7,808 nt of DNA from a bacterium (GTDB taxonomy: Bacteria > Bacteroidota > Ignavibacteria > Kapaibacteriales > UBA961): assembly GCA_022844575.1 (NCBI GenBank), contig JALHLL010000028.1, positions 14,838-22,645 of the forward strand. The letters are read 5' to 3'. Below, one piece after another: positions 1-5,515 of the stretch. Each line of letters starts with the position of its first letter. Position 1 is the stretch's first letter. A model generated the notes under the pieces. That model saw only the letters and a program-made list of their open reading frames with translations. It was not told the DNA's origin and ran no database searches. The translations under genes and the position numbers were made by a program.

Positions 1-261
1 TGCAATTCGCGATTTCATTTCCGCAGCCGCTTTATTAGTGAAAGTCAGAGCCAAGATAGCATAAGGCGGAATCCCTTTATGTAATAAATAAGCGATACGG
101 AAAGTAAGTACACGAGTTTTACCACTGCCTGCACCCGCAATAATGAGTACCGCTCCCTCCGTAGTTTCAGCCGCTTCTCGCTGAACAGGATTTAACTTCG
201 ATAAAAAGTCAGTCGTTTTTCCGGATTCGTCTGCAGATTGTTTGGCAAGTGTGAATTTCAT
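1..261 (-). CDS. uvrD: UvrD/PcrA-type superfamily 1 DNA helicase, N-terminal part only
   Basis: Only the first 87 codons are present; the gene continues past the left window edge. Translating the minus strand from the ATG at 261 gives a short 20-residue lead, then the Q motif region LNPVQREA (Gln27), the Walker A loop AGAGSGKT (residues 42-49, Lys48 and Thr49 for ATP and Mg binding), and motif Ia LTFTNKAAAEM (residues 72-82), in the right order and spacing for SF1A helicases. These are ATP-driven 3'-5' single-strand translocases that act in nucleotide excision repair, mismatch repair and replication restart. UvrD, PcrA and Rep cannot be separated from this fragment; UvrD/PcrA is the usual form in this kind of bacterium. 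The start is supported by a perfect -7 box at 287-294, which would give a leader of about 20 bases. It lies 50 bp after mscS on the same strand, with no terminator visible between. Confidence 0.93.
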   Translation of the reverse strand, partial: MKFTLAKQSADESGKTTDFLSKLNPVQREAAETTEGAVLIIAGAGSGKTRVLTFRIAYLLHKGIPPYAILALTFTNKAAAEMKSRIA

Positions 262-286
262 GTATATATCTGTATAATAAGAAGTA

Positions 287-294
287 CAAAATTA
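287..294 (-). promoter_or_regulatory. Bacteroidota-type -7 box for the helicase gene
   Basis: On the minus strand the sequence reads TAATTTTG, a full match to the TAnnTTTG -7 element of Bacteroidota. It lies 26 bases upstream of the helicase ATG. No convincing -33 TTG is seen at the expected distance, which would fall in the end of mscS. It suggests the helicase has its own promoter besides possible read-through. Confidence 0.5.
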
Positions 295-311
295 CAATAA
301 TACGGCGGGGC

Positions 312-1097
312 TTATGGTGTTTCCGCTCTATTTTCATTATATGTCCCATTTATCGCATTGTATGCACTCTGATAGAGAGCCGATGAAACTTCATCCGTAT
401 TCTGCGTATTCGTCCAAACACGTATATCAATGGCAATATTTGTTTCGGATATTTTTCCTACGGAACAATAAAACGGTTTATCTTCATTTATCCTTTTATC
501 GTTTATCAAATCATGTTTAATTAAACGTATAATGTGCTCCGCATTATGTGAGTGAGTAATGGTAAAAGTATAGTCAACCCTGCGAATCGGCTCACGAGTA
601 TAATTTGAAATATTACTACCCGCAAGAGGTCCGTTCGGCAATACGATAATTTTATTATCCGTTGTACGCAAAACAGTATGAAACATTTGTATATCAATAA
701 CCAACCCTGCCGCCGCAACAGTTTCAATATATTCTCCAACACGAAACGGCTTAAATACCAAAATCAAAACACCTCCGGCTATATTTGCCAAACTGCCTTG
801 TAGTGCCAAACCTATGGCGAGTCCTGCTGCTCCTAAAATTGTAAGGAAAGAAGCCGTTTCCACACCGGCTGTAGATGCAACTATAAATAGTAGTAAAACA
901 CGGAACAATACGGAGGATGTACTAAAAAAATATCGTCGTAAAGATTCGTCGCGTATTCTTTTTCCGATAGTTCGTTCAAAAAGACGGAGTAGTATTTTTA
1001 TCGACCACCAACCGAGAATAAGAATAATAATTGCCACAGCCAATTTCGGTAGATACCCTATTATTCCCTGTTCATATTGTAATAATATATTATTCAT
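312..1097 (-). CDS. mscS: Small-conductance mechanosensitive channel (MscS family)
   Basis: The 261-residue inner-membrane protein should form a heptameric channel that opens under membrane tension and releases small osmolytes on hypo-osmotic shock. Three hydrophobic segments lie at about residues 15-40, 60-79 and 82-116. The third carries the family hallmark GLAIGLALQGSLANIAGG (92-109), the Gly/Ala-rich pore helix. The beta domain follows with FKPFRVGEYIE and the signature LRTTDNKIIVLPNGPL (143-158), then a mixed alpha/beta C-terminal domain to about 245. Its length is slightly under that of E. coli MscS (286) and matches the minimal three-helix form with no extra sensor domain. The start codon is preceded by GGTGAT, a weak ribosome-binding match. 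It lies downstream of the S1-like gene, separated by a strong terminator, so it probably has its own promoter (candidate at 1145-1151). Confidence 0.93.
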   Translation of the reverse strand: MNNILLQYEQGIIGYLPKLAVAIIILILGWWSIKILLRLFERTIGKRIRDESLRRYFFSTSSVLFRVLLLFIVASTAGVETASFLTILGAAGLAIGLALQGSLANIAGGVLILVFKPFRVGEYIETVAAAGLVIDIQMFHTVLRTTDNKIIVLPNGPLAGSNISNYTREPIRRVDYTFTITHSHNAEHIIRLIKHDLINDKRINEDKPFYCSVGKISETNIAIDIRVWTNTQNTDEVSSALYQSAYNAINGTYNENRAETP

Positions 1098-1144
1098 AAA
1101 TCACCGCCATTATTTTCCATATCCGATAATATTAATTTTTTGTG

Positions 1145-1151
1145 CAAAATA
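1145..1151 (-). promoter_or_regulatory. Possible -7 box for mscS (one base short)
   Basis: The minus strand reads TATTTTG, a TAnnTTTG box with a one-base spacer instead of two. Its surroundings, TTCGTATTTTGCACAAAA, closely match the perfect trhO box region TTCGTAAATTTGCACAAAA, which is the main reason to accept it. It would give a leader of about 40 bases before the mscS ATG. No -33 element is clear. Confidence 0.35.
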
Positions 1152-1224
1152 CGAAGAACTTTCCTGTACATTTTTTGCAAATTGGTTTTGTGTGTATTCC
1201 TATTCAAACTCAACCAAAACACCT

Positions 1225-1260
1225 AAAAAAAAAAGCCGACACTTATCTAAGTATCGGCTT
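1225..1260 (-). terminator. Intrinsic terminator after the S1-like gene
   Basis: Read on the minus strand, a 13-bp stem (AAGCCGATACTTA with TAAGTGTCGGCTT, one T-G wobble) closes on a tiny loop at 1246-1247; in practice the innermost pairs open. A run of ten T (1234-1225) follows. It starts 22 bases beyond the S1-like stop codon and separates that gene from mscS. The plus strand has no matching T run, so it works in one direction. Confidence 0.9.
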
Positions 1261-1281
1261 CGTACATAGTACATTCGTTTA

Positions 1282-2925
1282 TTATCCGCGTAAGCGCTCG
1301 CGCTCTTCTTCGGAAAGTAAATCCATCAAGTTAACAGTCTGTTTTCCCTGTAATTCCGGCGCGATTTTCACATCTTCACGGTCACGCATATCACTGCGTC
1401 CGCCACGATTCCCACGATCATTATTACGCTCACGATTGCCACGATCATTATTACGCTCTGCAGGAGCTTCACCATCGGCATACGATGTATCTTTAGGAGC
1501 AAGAATAAATGTTTCGCTTTCTCCATTGATATCAATAACAACTGATTCTATACCATCGCCGGGTACAAGAGAAGTAGTTTTGTTTGCAAAACCACCCATA
1601 CGACCACGTGGCATAAAACCTTCCAAGTCATCGTTTACACGCACTACTAAACCGCGAGGCGTACTTTGCGAAAGCGTTACCGTTACTTCCGTACCGACAG
1701 GATATTTTTCCGCAACGGATTCCCATGGATTCGGTTGTGTTTGTTTATAGCCAAGAGCCAAACGTTTTTTCGCTTCATCGGTAGAGAGCACCTGAACCAT
1801 GATATCCTGACCTACCGTAAGAATTTCGGAAGGATGTCCTATGCGTCTTCCCCATGATAATTCGGAACTGCGTAACAATCCTTCTATTCCTGGAGCAAGA
1901 GCTACATAAGCACCGAATTCTGCAAGTCTTTTTACTTTGCCCATTGCTCGTAATCCAACAGGAAACTTTTCGGTCAAACCTTCCCATGGGGATGGTTCAA
2001 ACTCACGACGGCTTAATGATATACGATGTTTTTCGCGATCTATCGAGATAACTTTAGCTTCAATTTTATCACCGCGTTTATACAAACCGTTCGCATCTTC
2101 CACACGTTGTTGCGATAAACGCGAAATGTGAATAAGACCTTCCACGCCACCACTCAAATCAACAAATACTCCGAATGTTGAAATCGAAGAAACTGTTCCT
2201 GTTACGGTATCACCCGCTTTTATAACGGCATAAAATTCTTCTTCAAGAAGACGTTTACGAGAAACGACAAGAGTTGTTCTGTTTTGCTCATCTTTTTTCG
2301 CTTCTATAAGATGAACGGTAAAATCTTTACCGATTGCTTCATCCGCTTCAGCGTTTTCCATTACTCTTTTTAAGGAATAATGTGATGATGGTAAAAACAA
2401 TTTCACATTTTTATATGTTACGCGGTAACCGCCTTTTACTTTTTCGCCTACATTAACAACAATAGTACCGTCATTTGCCTTAATCTGTTCAAGTTCGGCA
2501 AATGTGGCATCTCTCTCTTCTTGTTCTTTCTGCCTACGTGCATTTTCTTCAGCTCTTTTGCGTTCACGCTCGCGCTTTGCGGCTAATCGTGCCTCCTCGG
2601 CTGCAGCTGCCTCTTCCGGTGTCGGAGTGGGTGCTGCCGCTTCCGTTGTTACCGTTTCCGGTGCTGATTCAACCGGGCTTTCTGCCGTATCGGCAATAAT
2701 CGGTTCAACGGGTTCCGTTGCGGTAACTACTGCTTCCGCAACTGTTTCTGCTACGGTAGCCGGTTCCTCCGCAACTGTTTCTGCTACGGGTGCGGTTTCT
2801 ACAGCTATCGATGATTCTACAGATGCACTCTCATCTGCCGATACTGCGTTTTCAACAATGTTTTGCTCTACCGACTCTGTGTTTTCGGTCGGCATTCCTT
2901 CGGTGATCGTGTTTTCTTCTGACAT
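1282..2925 (-). CDS. S1 RNA-binding-domain protein, ribosomal protein S1-like
   Basis: The 547-residue protein has three parts. Residues 1-145 are low-complexity and acidic (Ala, Val, Glu, Thr, Pro), ending in a charged segment (about 105-140) likely to be helical. Four S1-type OB folds follow: a divergent one at about 155-225, clear ones at about 237-307 (FGVFVDLSGGVEGLIHISRL) and 325-394 (FGAYVALAPGIEGLL, SELSWGRRIGHPSE), and a degenerate one at about 409-476. The linkers SPWEGLTEKFPVG and NPWESVAEKYPVG are typical of ribosomal protein S1, which binds mRNA on the 30S subunit. The tail (about 488-515) is Arg/Gly/Asn/Asp-rich, followed by a conserved-looking end. E. coli S1 is a similar 557 residues but has six domains, so this length is reached with unstructured tails. 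I infer a translation-related mRNA-binding role; a second S1 paralogue elsewhere is possible. There is no Shine-Dalgarno before the ATG. Confidence 0.88.
   Translation of the reverse strand: MSEENTITEGMPTENTESVEQNIVENAVSADESASVESSIAVETAPVAETVAEEPATVAETVAEAVVTATEPVEPIIADTAESPVESAPETVTTEAAAPTPTPEEAAAAEEARLAAKRERERKRAEENARRQKEQEERDATFAELEQIKANDGTIVVNVGEKVKGGYRVTYKNVKLFLPSSHYSLKRVMENAEADEAIGKDFTVHLIEAKKDEQNRTTLVVSRKRLLEEEFYAVIKAGDTVTGTVSSISTFGVFVDLSGGVEGLIHISRLSQQRVEDANGLYKRGDKIEAKVISIDREKHRISLSRREFEPSPWEGLTEKFPVGLRAMGKVKRLAEFGAYVALAPGIEGLLRSSELSWGRRIGHPSEILTVGQDIMVQVLSTDEAKKRLALGYKQTQPNPWESVAEKYPVGTEVTVTLSQSTPRGLVVRVNDDLEGFMPRGRMGGFANKTTSLVPGDGIESVVIDINGESETFILAPKDTSYADGEAPAERNNDRGNRERNNDRGNRGGRSDMRDREDVKIAPELQGKQTVNLMDLLSEEERERLRG
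1404..1457. repeat. Two tandem 27-bp repeats in the S1-like gene (C-terminal tail)
   Basis: Units 1404-1430 and 1431-1457 differ at a single base (1411 versus 1438). They are in frame and encode the repeated nonapeptide RNNDRGNRE in the basic tail, giving an RGG-like low-complexity stretch. This fits in-frame duplication by slippage. Confidence 0.9.
2735..2789. repeat. 22-bp direct repeats, 33-bp period, in the S1-like gene (N-terminal tail)
   Basis: Identical 22-base copies lie at 2735-2756 and 2768-2789, starting 33 bases (11 codons) apart. They encode the repeated VAETVAE peptide in the acidic tail. The period is a multiple of three, so the reading frame is kept. Confidence 0.85.
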
Positions 2926-3041
2926 AACAACTACTTGCTAAAGCGTGAACTGAAAATTTACAACTGCGCCGTACTGTCAACGGCATACCCTTTACTTGTA
3001 CATACCGAATACGGTATTTCATAAAAAGAGGTCAAGGGACG

Positions 3042-3049
3042 CAAAAATA
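3042..3049 (-). promoter_or_regulatory. -7 box for the S1-like gene
   Basis: The minus strand reads TATTTTTG, a full TAnnTTTG match. Transcription would begin near 3035 and leave a leader of about 110 bases before the ATG at 2925, containing the hairpin at 3003-3016. No clear -33 element is seen. Confidence 0.5.
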
Positions 3050-3205
3050 CAAATTTTAAGTGTTCGGCACTGTGAAGAAATGGTAATTTTTTTTAATCGG
3101 GCTAATACTCCCTATCGGTCAGTATATCAATACTTTACTTATAGCCCTAAAAGTAGCTCAAAGAACAATGTCAAAAATTCTTAACCTTCCTACCGTTTTA
3201 TTCCG

Positions 3206-3213
3206 TACTTTTG
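3206..3213 (+). promoter_or_regulatory. -7 box for tRNA-fMet
   Basis: TACTTTTG fully matches TAnnTTTG and ends 13 bases before the first base of the tRNA, leaving a very short 5' leader. A -33 element is poor: TTAACC at 3181-3186 is the nearest candidate, with slightly long spacing. Confidence 0.6.
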
Positions 3214-3226
3214 TACTTAATATTAT

Positions 3227-3299
<73 letters not shown>

Positions 3300-3302
3300 C
3301 AA

Positions 3303-3345
3303 AAGAAAAAAGGGAATATTTCATTGAGATATTCCCTTTTTTCTT
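3303..3345. terminator. Bidirectional terminator between tRNA-fMet and trhO
   Basis: A perfect 17-bp inverted repeat (arms 3303-3319 and 3329-3345, 9-base loop) has a GGGAATAT/ATATTCCC core flanked by an A run on one side and a T run on the other, so each strand ends its stem in a T-rich tract. It begins 3 bases after the tRNA and lies 7 bases beyond the trhO stop codon, so it can end both converging transcripts. Confidence 0.9.
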
Positions 3346-3352
3346 ATCATGT

Positions 3353-4300
3353 TCAGGATGCCGTTTGTACCTGTTCTTGCTCCATCCGTTCCAACAATTC
3401 CATATATTCCTTTTTCTTATGCTCGGATTTTTCGCATTCCTTCGAGCATGTATGTTTATGCTCCACAAGGCATTTATCGCAACATATATGTTGTAAATTA
3501 CAATTCATATTCGCACAATTTATATACCGTTGGCATGGTTCATTACAATGGTAACATTTACCTACTATCATGTTACCTTCATCGGTATGGTTTATCGGAA
3601 CGGTTATACGTTCATCAAACACATAACACAATCCCTCCCATAATGCGCCCTTTACTTTATCATCTTTGCCATACTTTACTATGCCGCCATCCAACTGATA
3701 CACATCGATAAAACCTTCTTTTACCATAAAGGCGGTCAACTTTTCACAACGAATGCCACCCGTACAATAAGTCAGTATCTTTTTATCCTTTTTATCACCA
3801 AACTCGGAACGAATCCAATCGGGAAATTCACGGAATGAGGTTAAAGGCGGTCGGACTGCATTATGAAAATGCCCTATATCGTATTCATAATCGGTTCTCC
3901 CGTCAATCACAATCACATCCTGCTCCTTCAATGCCGTATAAAACTCTTCGGGACTCAGGTGTTTTCCGGTCATTTCATAGGGCTTTACATCATCCTCCAA
4001 CCGAAACGTTACCAATTCCTCTTTGGGGCGAACAAAGATTTTATGAAAAGGTTGCTGCTCCACTATATCTATTTTGAACTCGATATCCTTAAAATGCTCA
4101 TCAGAACGTAAGTGATTCATATATGCTTCCGTTTGCTCAAAGGTACCGGAAAGTGTACCGTTTATGCCTTCCGGAGCAATGAGTATTCTACCGAGAACAC
4201 CGATTTCTTTGCAAAACTTTAAGTGTTCGGCTGCTAACTGTTCGTGGTTTTCAATAGGGACAAATTTATAATACAGTAAAACTCTATACTTGGCTTCCAT
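3353..4300 (-). CDS. trhO: tRNA uridine(34) 5-hydroxylase TrhO (rhodanese-fold, YceA family)
   Basis: The family hydroxylates U34 in the wobble position of several tRNAs, the first step to 5-methoxyuridine or 5-carboxymethoxyuridine. Counting from the ATG at 4300 (315 residues), an N-terminal acylphosphatase-like domain carries YRVLLYYKFVPI and GRILIAPEGINGTLSGT (residues about 4-55). A rhodanese domain follows, with VIDGRTDYEYDIGHF (131-145) and the active loop YCTGGIRCEK (Cys179 the expected catalytic residue). The tail (about 249-289) has ten cysteines, including CYHC and ICCDKC, probably binding zinc, then a Glu/Lys helix. An in-frame ATG at 4327 exists. I reject it because family members start near this YRVLLYYK motif and the perfect -7 box at 4339-4346 would put the transcription start almost on top of 4327. 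Confidence 0.93.
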   Translation of the reverse strand: MEAKYRVLLYYKFVPIENHEQLAAEHLKFCKEIGVLGRILIAPEGINGTLSGTFEQTEAYMNHLRSDEHFKDIEFKIDIVEQQPFHKIFVRPKEELVTFRLEDDVKPYEMTGKHLSPEEFYTALKEQDVIVIDGRTDYEYDIGHFHNAVRPPLTSFREFPDWIRSEFGDKKDKKILTYCTGGIRCEKLTAFMVKEGFIDVYQLDGGIVKYGKDDKVKGALWEGLCYVFDERITVPINHTDEGNMIVGKCYHCNEPCQRYINCANMNCNLQHICCDKCLVEHKHTCSKECEKSEHKKKEYMELLERMEQEQVQTAS

Positions 4301-4338
4301 AGTGAGATGATTTTTAATTTTTATCACATAGTTTTGTG

Positions 4339-4346
4339 CAAATTTA
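4339..4346 (-). promoter_or_regulatory. -7 box for trhO
   Basis: The minus strand reads TAAATTTG, a full TAnnTTTG match. Transcription would start near 4332, giving a leader of about 30 bases to the ATG at 4300. This favours that start over the ATG at 4327. No obvious -33 TTG is present. Confidence 0.55.
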
Positions 4347-4385
4347 CGAATTGACGATTTCGATACCGATGATAAGTGCTCTATG

Positions 4386-4404
4386 ATATGTCGTTACAAC
4401 ATAT
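4386..4404. promoter_or_regulatory. Operator-like 19-bp near-palindrome in the trhO/DUF899 gap
   Basis: ATATGTCGTTACAACATAT is symmetric about base 4395 with eight of nine positions paired (only 4392/4398 fail). Short outer arms GCTC (4378-4381) and GAGC (4408-4411) extend the symmetry imperfectly. It lies between the divergent trhO and DUF899 promoters, where a repressor or activator of either gene could bind. No known regulator motif was recognised. Confidence 0.4.
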
Positions 4405-4445
4405 ATGGAGCGTAAAATGAGGAATGTAATGACTGTTTTTTGTCC

Positions 4446-4475
4446 TTGAGAAACAGAACTTATTTTATACTTTTA
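4446..4475 (+). promoter_or_regulatory. Candidate promoter of the DUF899 gene
   Basis: TTG at 4446-4448, a 19-base spacer, and TACTTTTA at 4468-4475 match the Bacteroidota -33/-7 layout with one mismatch in the last -7 base. The spacer equals that of the tRNA-Arg promoter in this window. Transcription would start near 4482, leaving a leader of about 20 bases that includes the ribosome-binding site. Confidence 0.45.
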
Positions 4476-4490
4476 CATTTTATTATTATA

Positions 4491-4496
4491 AAGGAG
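4491..4496 (+). promoter_or_regulatory. Strong Shine-Dalgarno site of the DUF899 gene
   Basis: AAGGAG lies 5 bases before the ATG at 4502 and 8 bases before a second in-frame ATG at 4505; either could be used. It is part of the quasi-palindrome AAGGAGTCCTT. It is the only strong Shine-Dalgarno among the genes of this window. Confidence 0.75.
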
Positions 4497-4501
4497 TCCT
4501 T

Positions 4502-5083
4502 ATGATGAACCAAGATGAACGTTTAGCTGAAATCGAGAAACAAATTTCGGCACTTCATGAAGAACGCACTCAGCTATTAAAAGAATCGGCAAAAATGAGC
4601 GTTGACGATTATGAATTGAAGAATTCGGACGGAAGTTCGATTTCTCTGAAAGAATTATTCGGCGGCAAACGCGATTTGATTGTTGTGCATAATATGGGGA
4701 AAAGTTGTCCTTACTGCACATTATGGGCAGATGGCTTTAACGGATTATCGTTACCGCTCGCCGATAGAGCAGCTTTTGTCGTAGCATCGCCCGATACACC
4801 CGAAGTACAAAAAGAGTTTGCGGATTCGCGCGGATGGAAATTCAGAATGGTTTCTACATCAGGCAGTACATTCGGAAAAGACATGGGCTTTACAATACAA
4901 CATGAAGACAAATGGTATGAAATGCCCGGATATTCAACATTCCGTTTGAATGATGATGGCAGCATTAACCGCGTAGGAAAGGATTTCTTCGGACCCGGTG
5001 ATGTGTATTGCGGAGTTTGGCAAATGTTTACAATGCTTGATGAAGGAGTAAACAACTGGCATCCGAAATATACATATGCATAA
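4502..5083 (+). CDS. DUF899 family thioredoxin-like protein (COG4312)
   Basis: The 193-residue protein has an N-terminal charged helix (about 5-32, likely coiled coil), then a thioredoxin-fold core. LKELFGGKRDLIVVHNMG leads to SCPYCTLWADGFNG (Cys69 and Cys72 form a CxxC pair), then AAFVVASPDTPEVQKEFADSRGW and a C-terminal FGPGDVYCGVWQMF (Cys170) with NNWHPKYTYA at the end. This is the full DUF899 layout at normal length. The family is described as a predicted dithiol-disulfide oxidoreductase; the substrate is unknown. It has no signal peptide, so it should act in the cytoplasm. It is divergent from trhO, and its stop codon is only 7 bases from the end of the convergent divIC-like gene with no terminator between. 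Its strong Shine-Dalgarno is unlike its neighbours and could mean high expression or later acquisition. Confidence 0.9.
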   Translation: MMNQDERLAEIEKQISALHEERTQLLKESAKMSVDDYELKNSDGSSISLKELFGGKRDLIVVHNMGKSCPYCTLWADGFNGLSLPLADRAAFVVASPDTPEVQKEFADSRGWKFRMVSTSGSTFGKDMGFTIQHEDKWYEMPGYSTFRLNDDGSINRVGKDFFGPGDVYCGVWQMFTMLDEGVNNWHPKYTYA

Positions 5084-5090
5084 GACGAAC

Positions 5091-5450
5091 TTATTTCTGT
5101 TCAACTATATAAACGGTTTCGCCGGATTTGATAAGCCCATAATGTTCACGGGCTATTCTTTCTATCTCAAGCGTATCCTTTGTGAGTTTGTGAATAACCT
5201 TACGAAGAGAATCATTATGCAAACGAAGGGATTTCACTTCATCTTCAAGCGCATGACTTTCGGACCGTAATGAGATATTCGTAATTAAACCGAATCTGCT
5301 GAACAAAACAAACACAAGAACAATACAACCGATGAGCGACCATATAATAAGCCGTTTCCGTGTAATCTTTTGCTTTTGTTCGTTCACGGTTGTTTTGTCG
5401 GAAGATTCCTGTGAGGGAATTCTTACCGAATGAATCCTTTTATGCGGCAT
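5091..5450 (-). CDS. DivIC/FtsB-like septum formation initiator protein
   Basis: This 119-residue single-pass inner-membrane protein has a basic cytoplasmic tail (1-33), a membrane segment at about 34-52 (LIIWSLIGCIVLVFVLF), then a periplasmic coiled coil (about 60-95) with leucines or valines at heptad-like spacing. It ends with the conserved patch IAREHYGLIKSGETVYIVE (99-117), matching the family pattern AR..YG..K.GE.VY. DivIC/FtsB proteins pair with FtsL and FtsQ/DivIB to activate septal peptidoglycan synthesis during cell division. The length and order are normal for the family. A perfect -7 box (5478-5485) lies 28 bases before the ATG, supporting this start; there is no Shine-Dalgarno. 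It shares a 65-bp divergent promoter region with the VWA-OmpA lipoprotein gene, so coordinated envelope control is possible but only inferred. Confidence 0.88.
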   Translation of the reverse strand: MPHKRIHSVRIPSQESSDKTTVNEQKQKITRKRLIIWSLIGCIVLVFVLFSRFGLITNISLRSESHALEDEVKSLRLHNDSLRKVIHKLTKDTLEIERIAREHYGLIKSGETVYIVEQK

Positions 5451-5477
5451 ACTGTAGTTTTTATAGTAATTTCAGCA

Positions 5478-5485
5478 CAAAAATA
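5478..5485 (-). promoter_or_regulatory. -7 box for the divIC-like gene
   Basis: The minus strand reads TATTTTTG, a full TAnnTTTG match, predicting a start near 5471 and a leader of about 20 bases. The box lies inside a short inverted repeat, CACAA-AAATA-TTGTG (5476-5490), which could be a regulator site or chance. Confidence 0.5.
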
Positions 5486-5515
5486 TTGTGTTTTCATTCC
5501 ATATCTCTTTACAAA

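Larger units (their letters stand above)
2926..3226. other. Non-coding gap between the S1-like gene and tRNA-fMet
   Basis: This 301-base gap holds no credible gene. It contains the minus-strand promoter box for the S1-like gene (3042-3049), the plus-strand tRNA box (3206-3213) and a small perfect hairpin TACCG-AATA-CGGTA (3003-3016). That hairpin would lie in the S1 mRNA leader of about 110 bases, a possible but unproven site for regulation. The rest is AT-rich with nothing recognised. Confidence 0.6.

Noticed and set aside
1142..1750. Long plus-strand open frame opposite the S1-like gene
   Set aside because: It is antisense to a well-supported coding gene and crosses its terminator; its Ser/Arg-rich product is a by-product of the codons opposite.
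2504..2941. Ser/Ala/Thr-rich plus-strand open frame
   Set aside because: It is antisense to the repetitive Ala/Glu/Val/Thr tail of the S1-like protein and only reflects that low complexity.
2996..3184. 62-residue plus-strand open frame in the S1/tRNA gap
   Set aside because: It has no ribosome site or recognisable feature, overlaps the S1 promoter box and has the composition of chance AT-rich sequence.
4301..4327. Alternative upstream start of trhO at 4327
   Set aside because: The -7 box at 4339-4346 would leave almost no leader, and the extra nine residues are not expected from the family.
5455..5462. TAGTTTTT as a -7 box for the VWA-OmpA gene
   Set aside because: It misses the final G, has no TTG upstream, and no better candidate was found, so the promoter of this gene stays unassigned.
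5390..5515. Upstream extension of the VWA-OmpA reading frame
   Set aside because: The lipoprotein signal peptide begins at 5516, and the extension overlaps the divIC-like gene and its promoter box.
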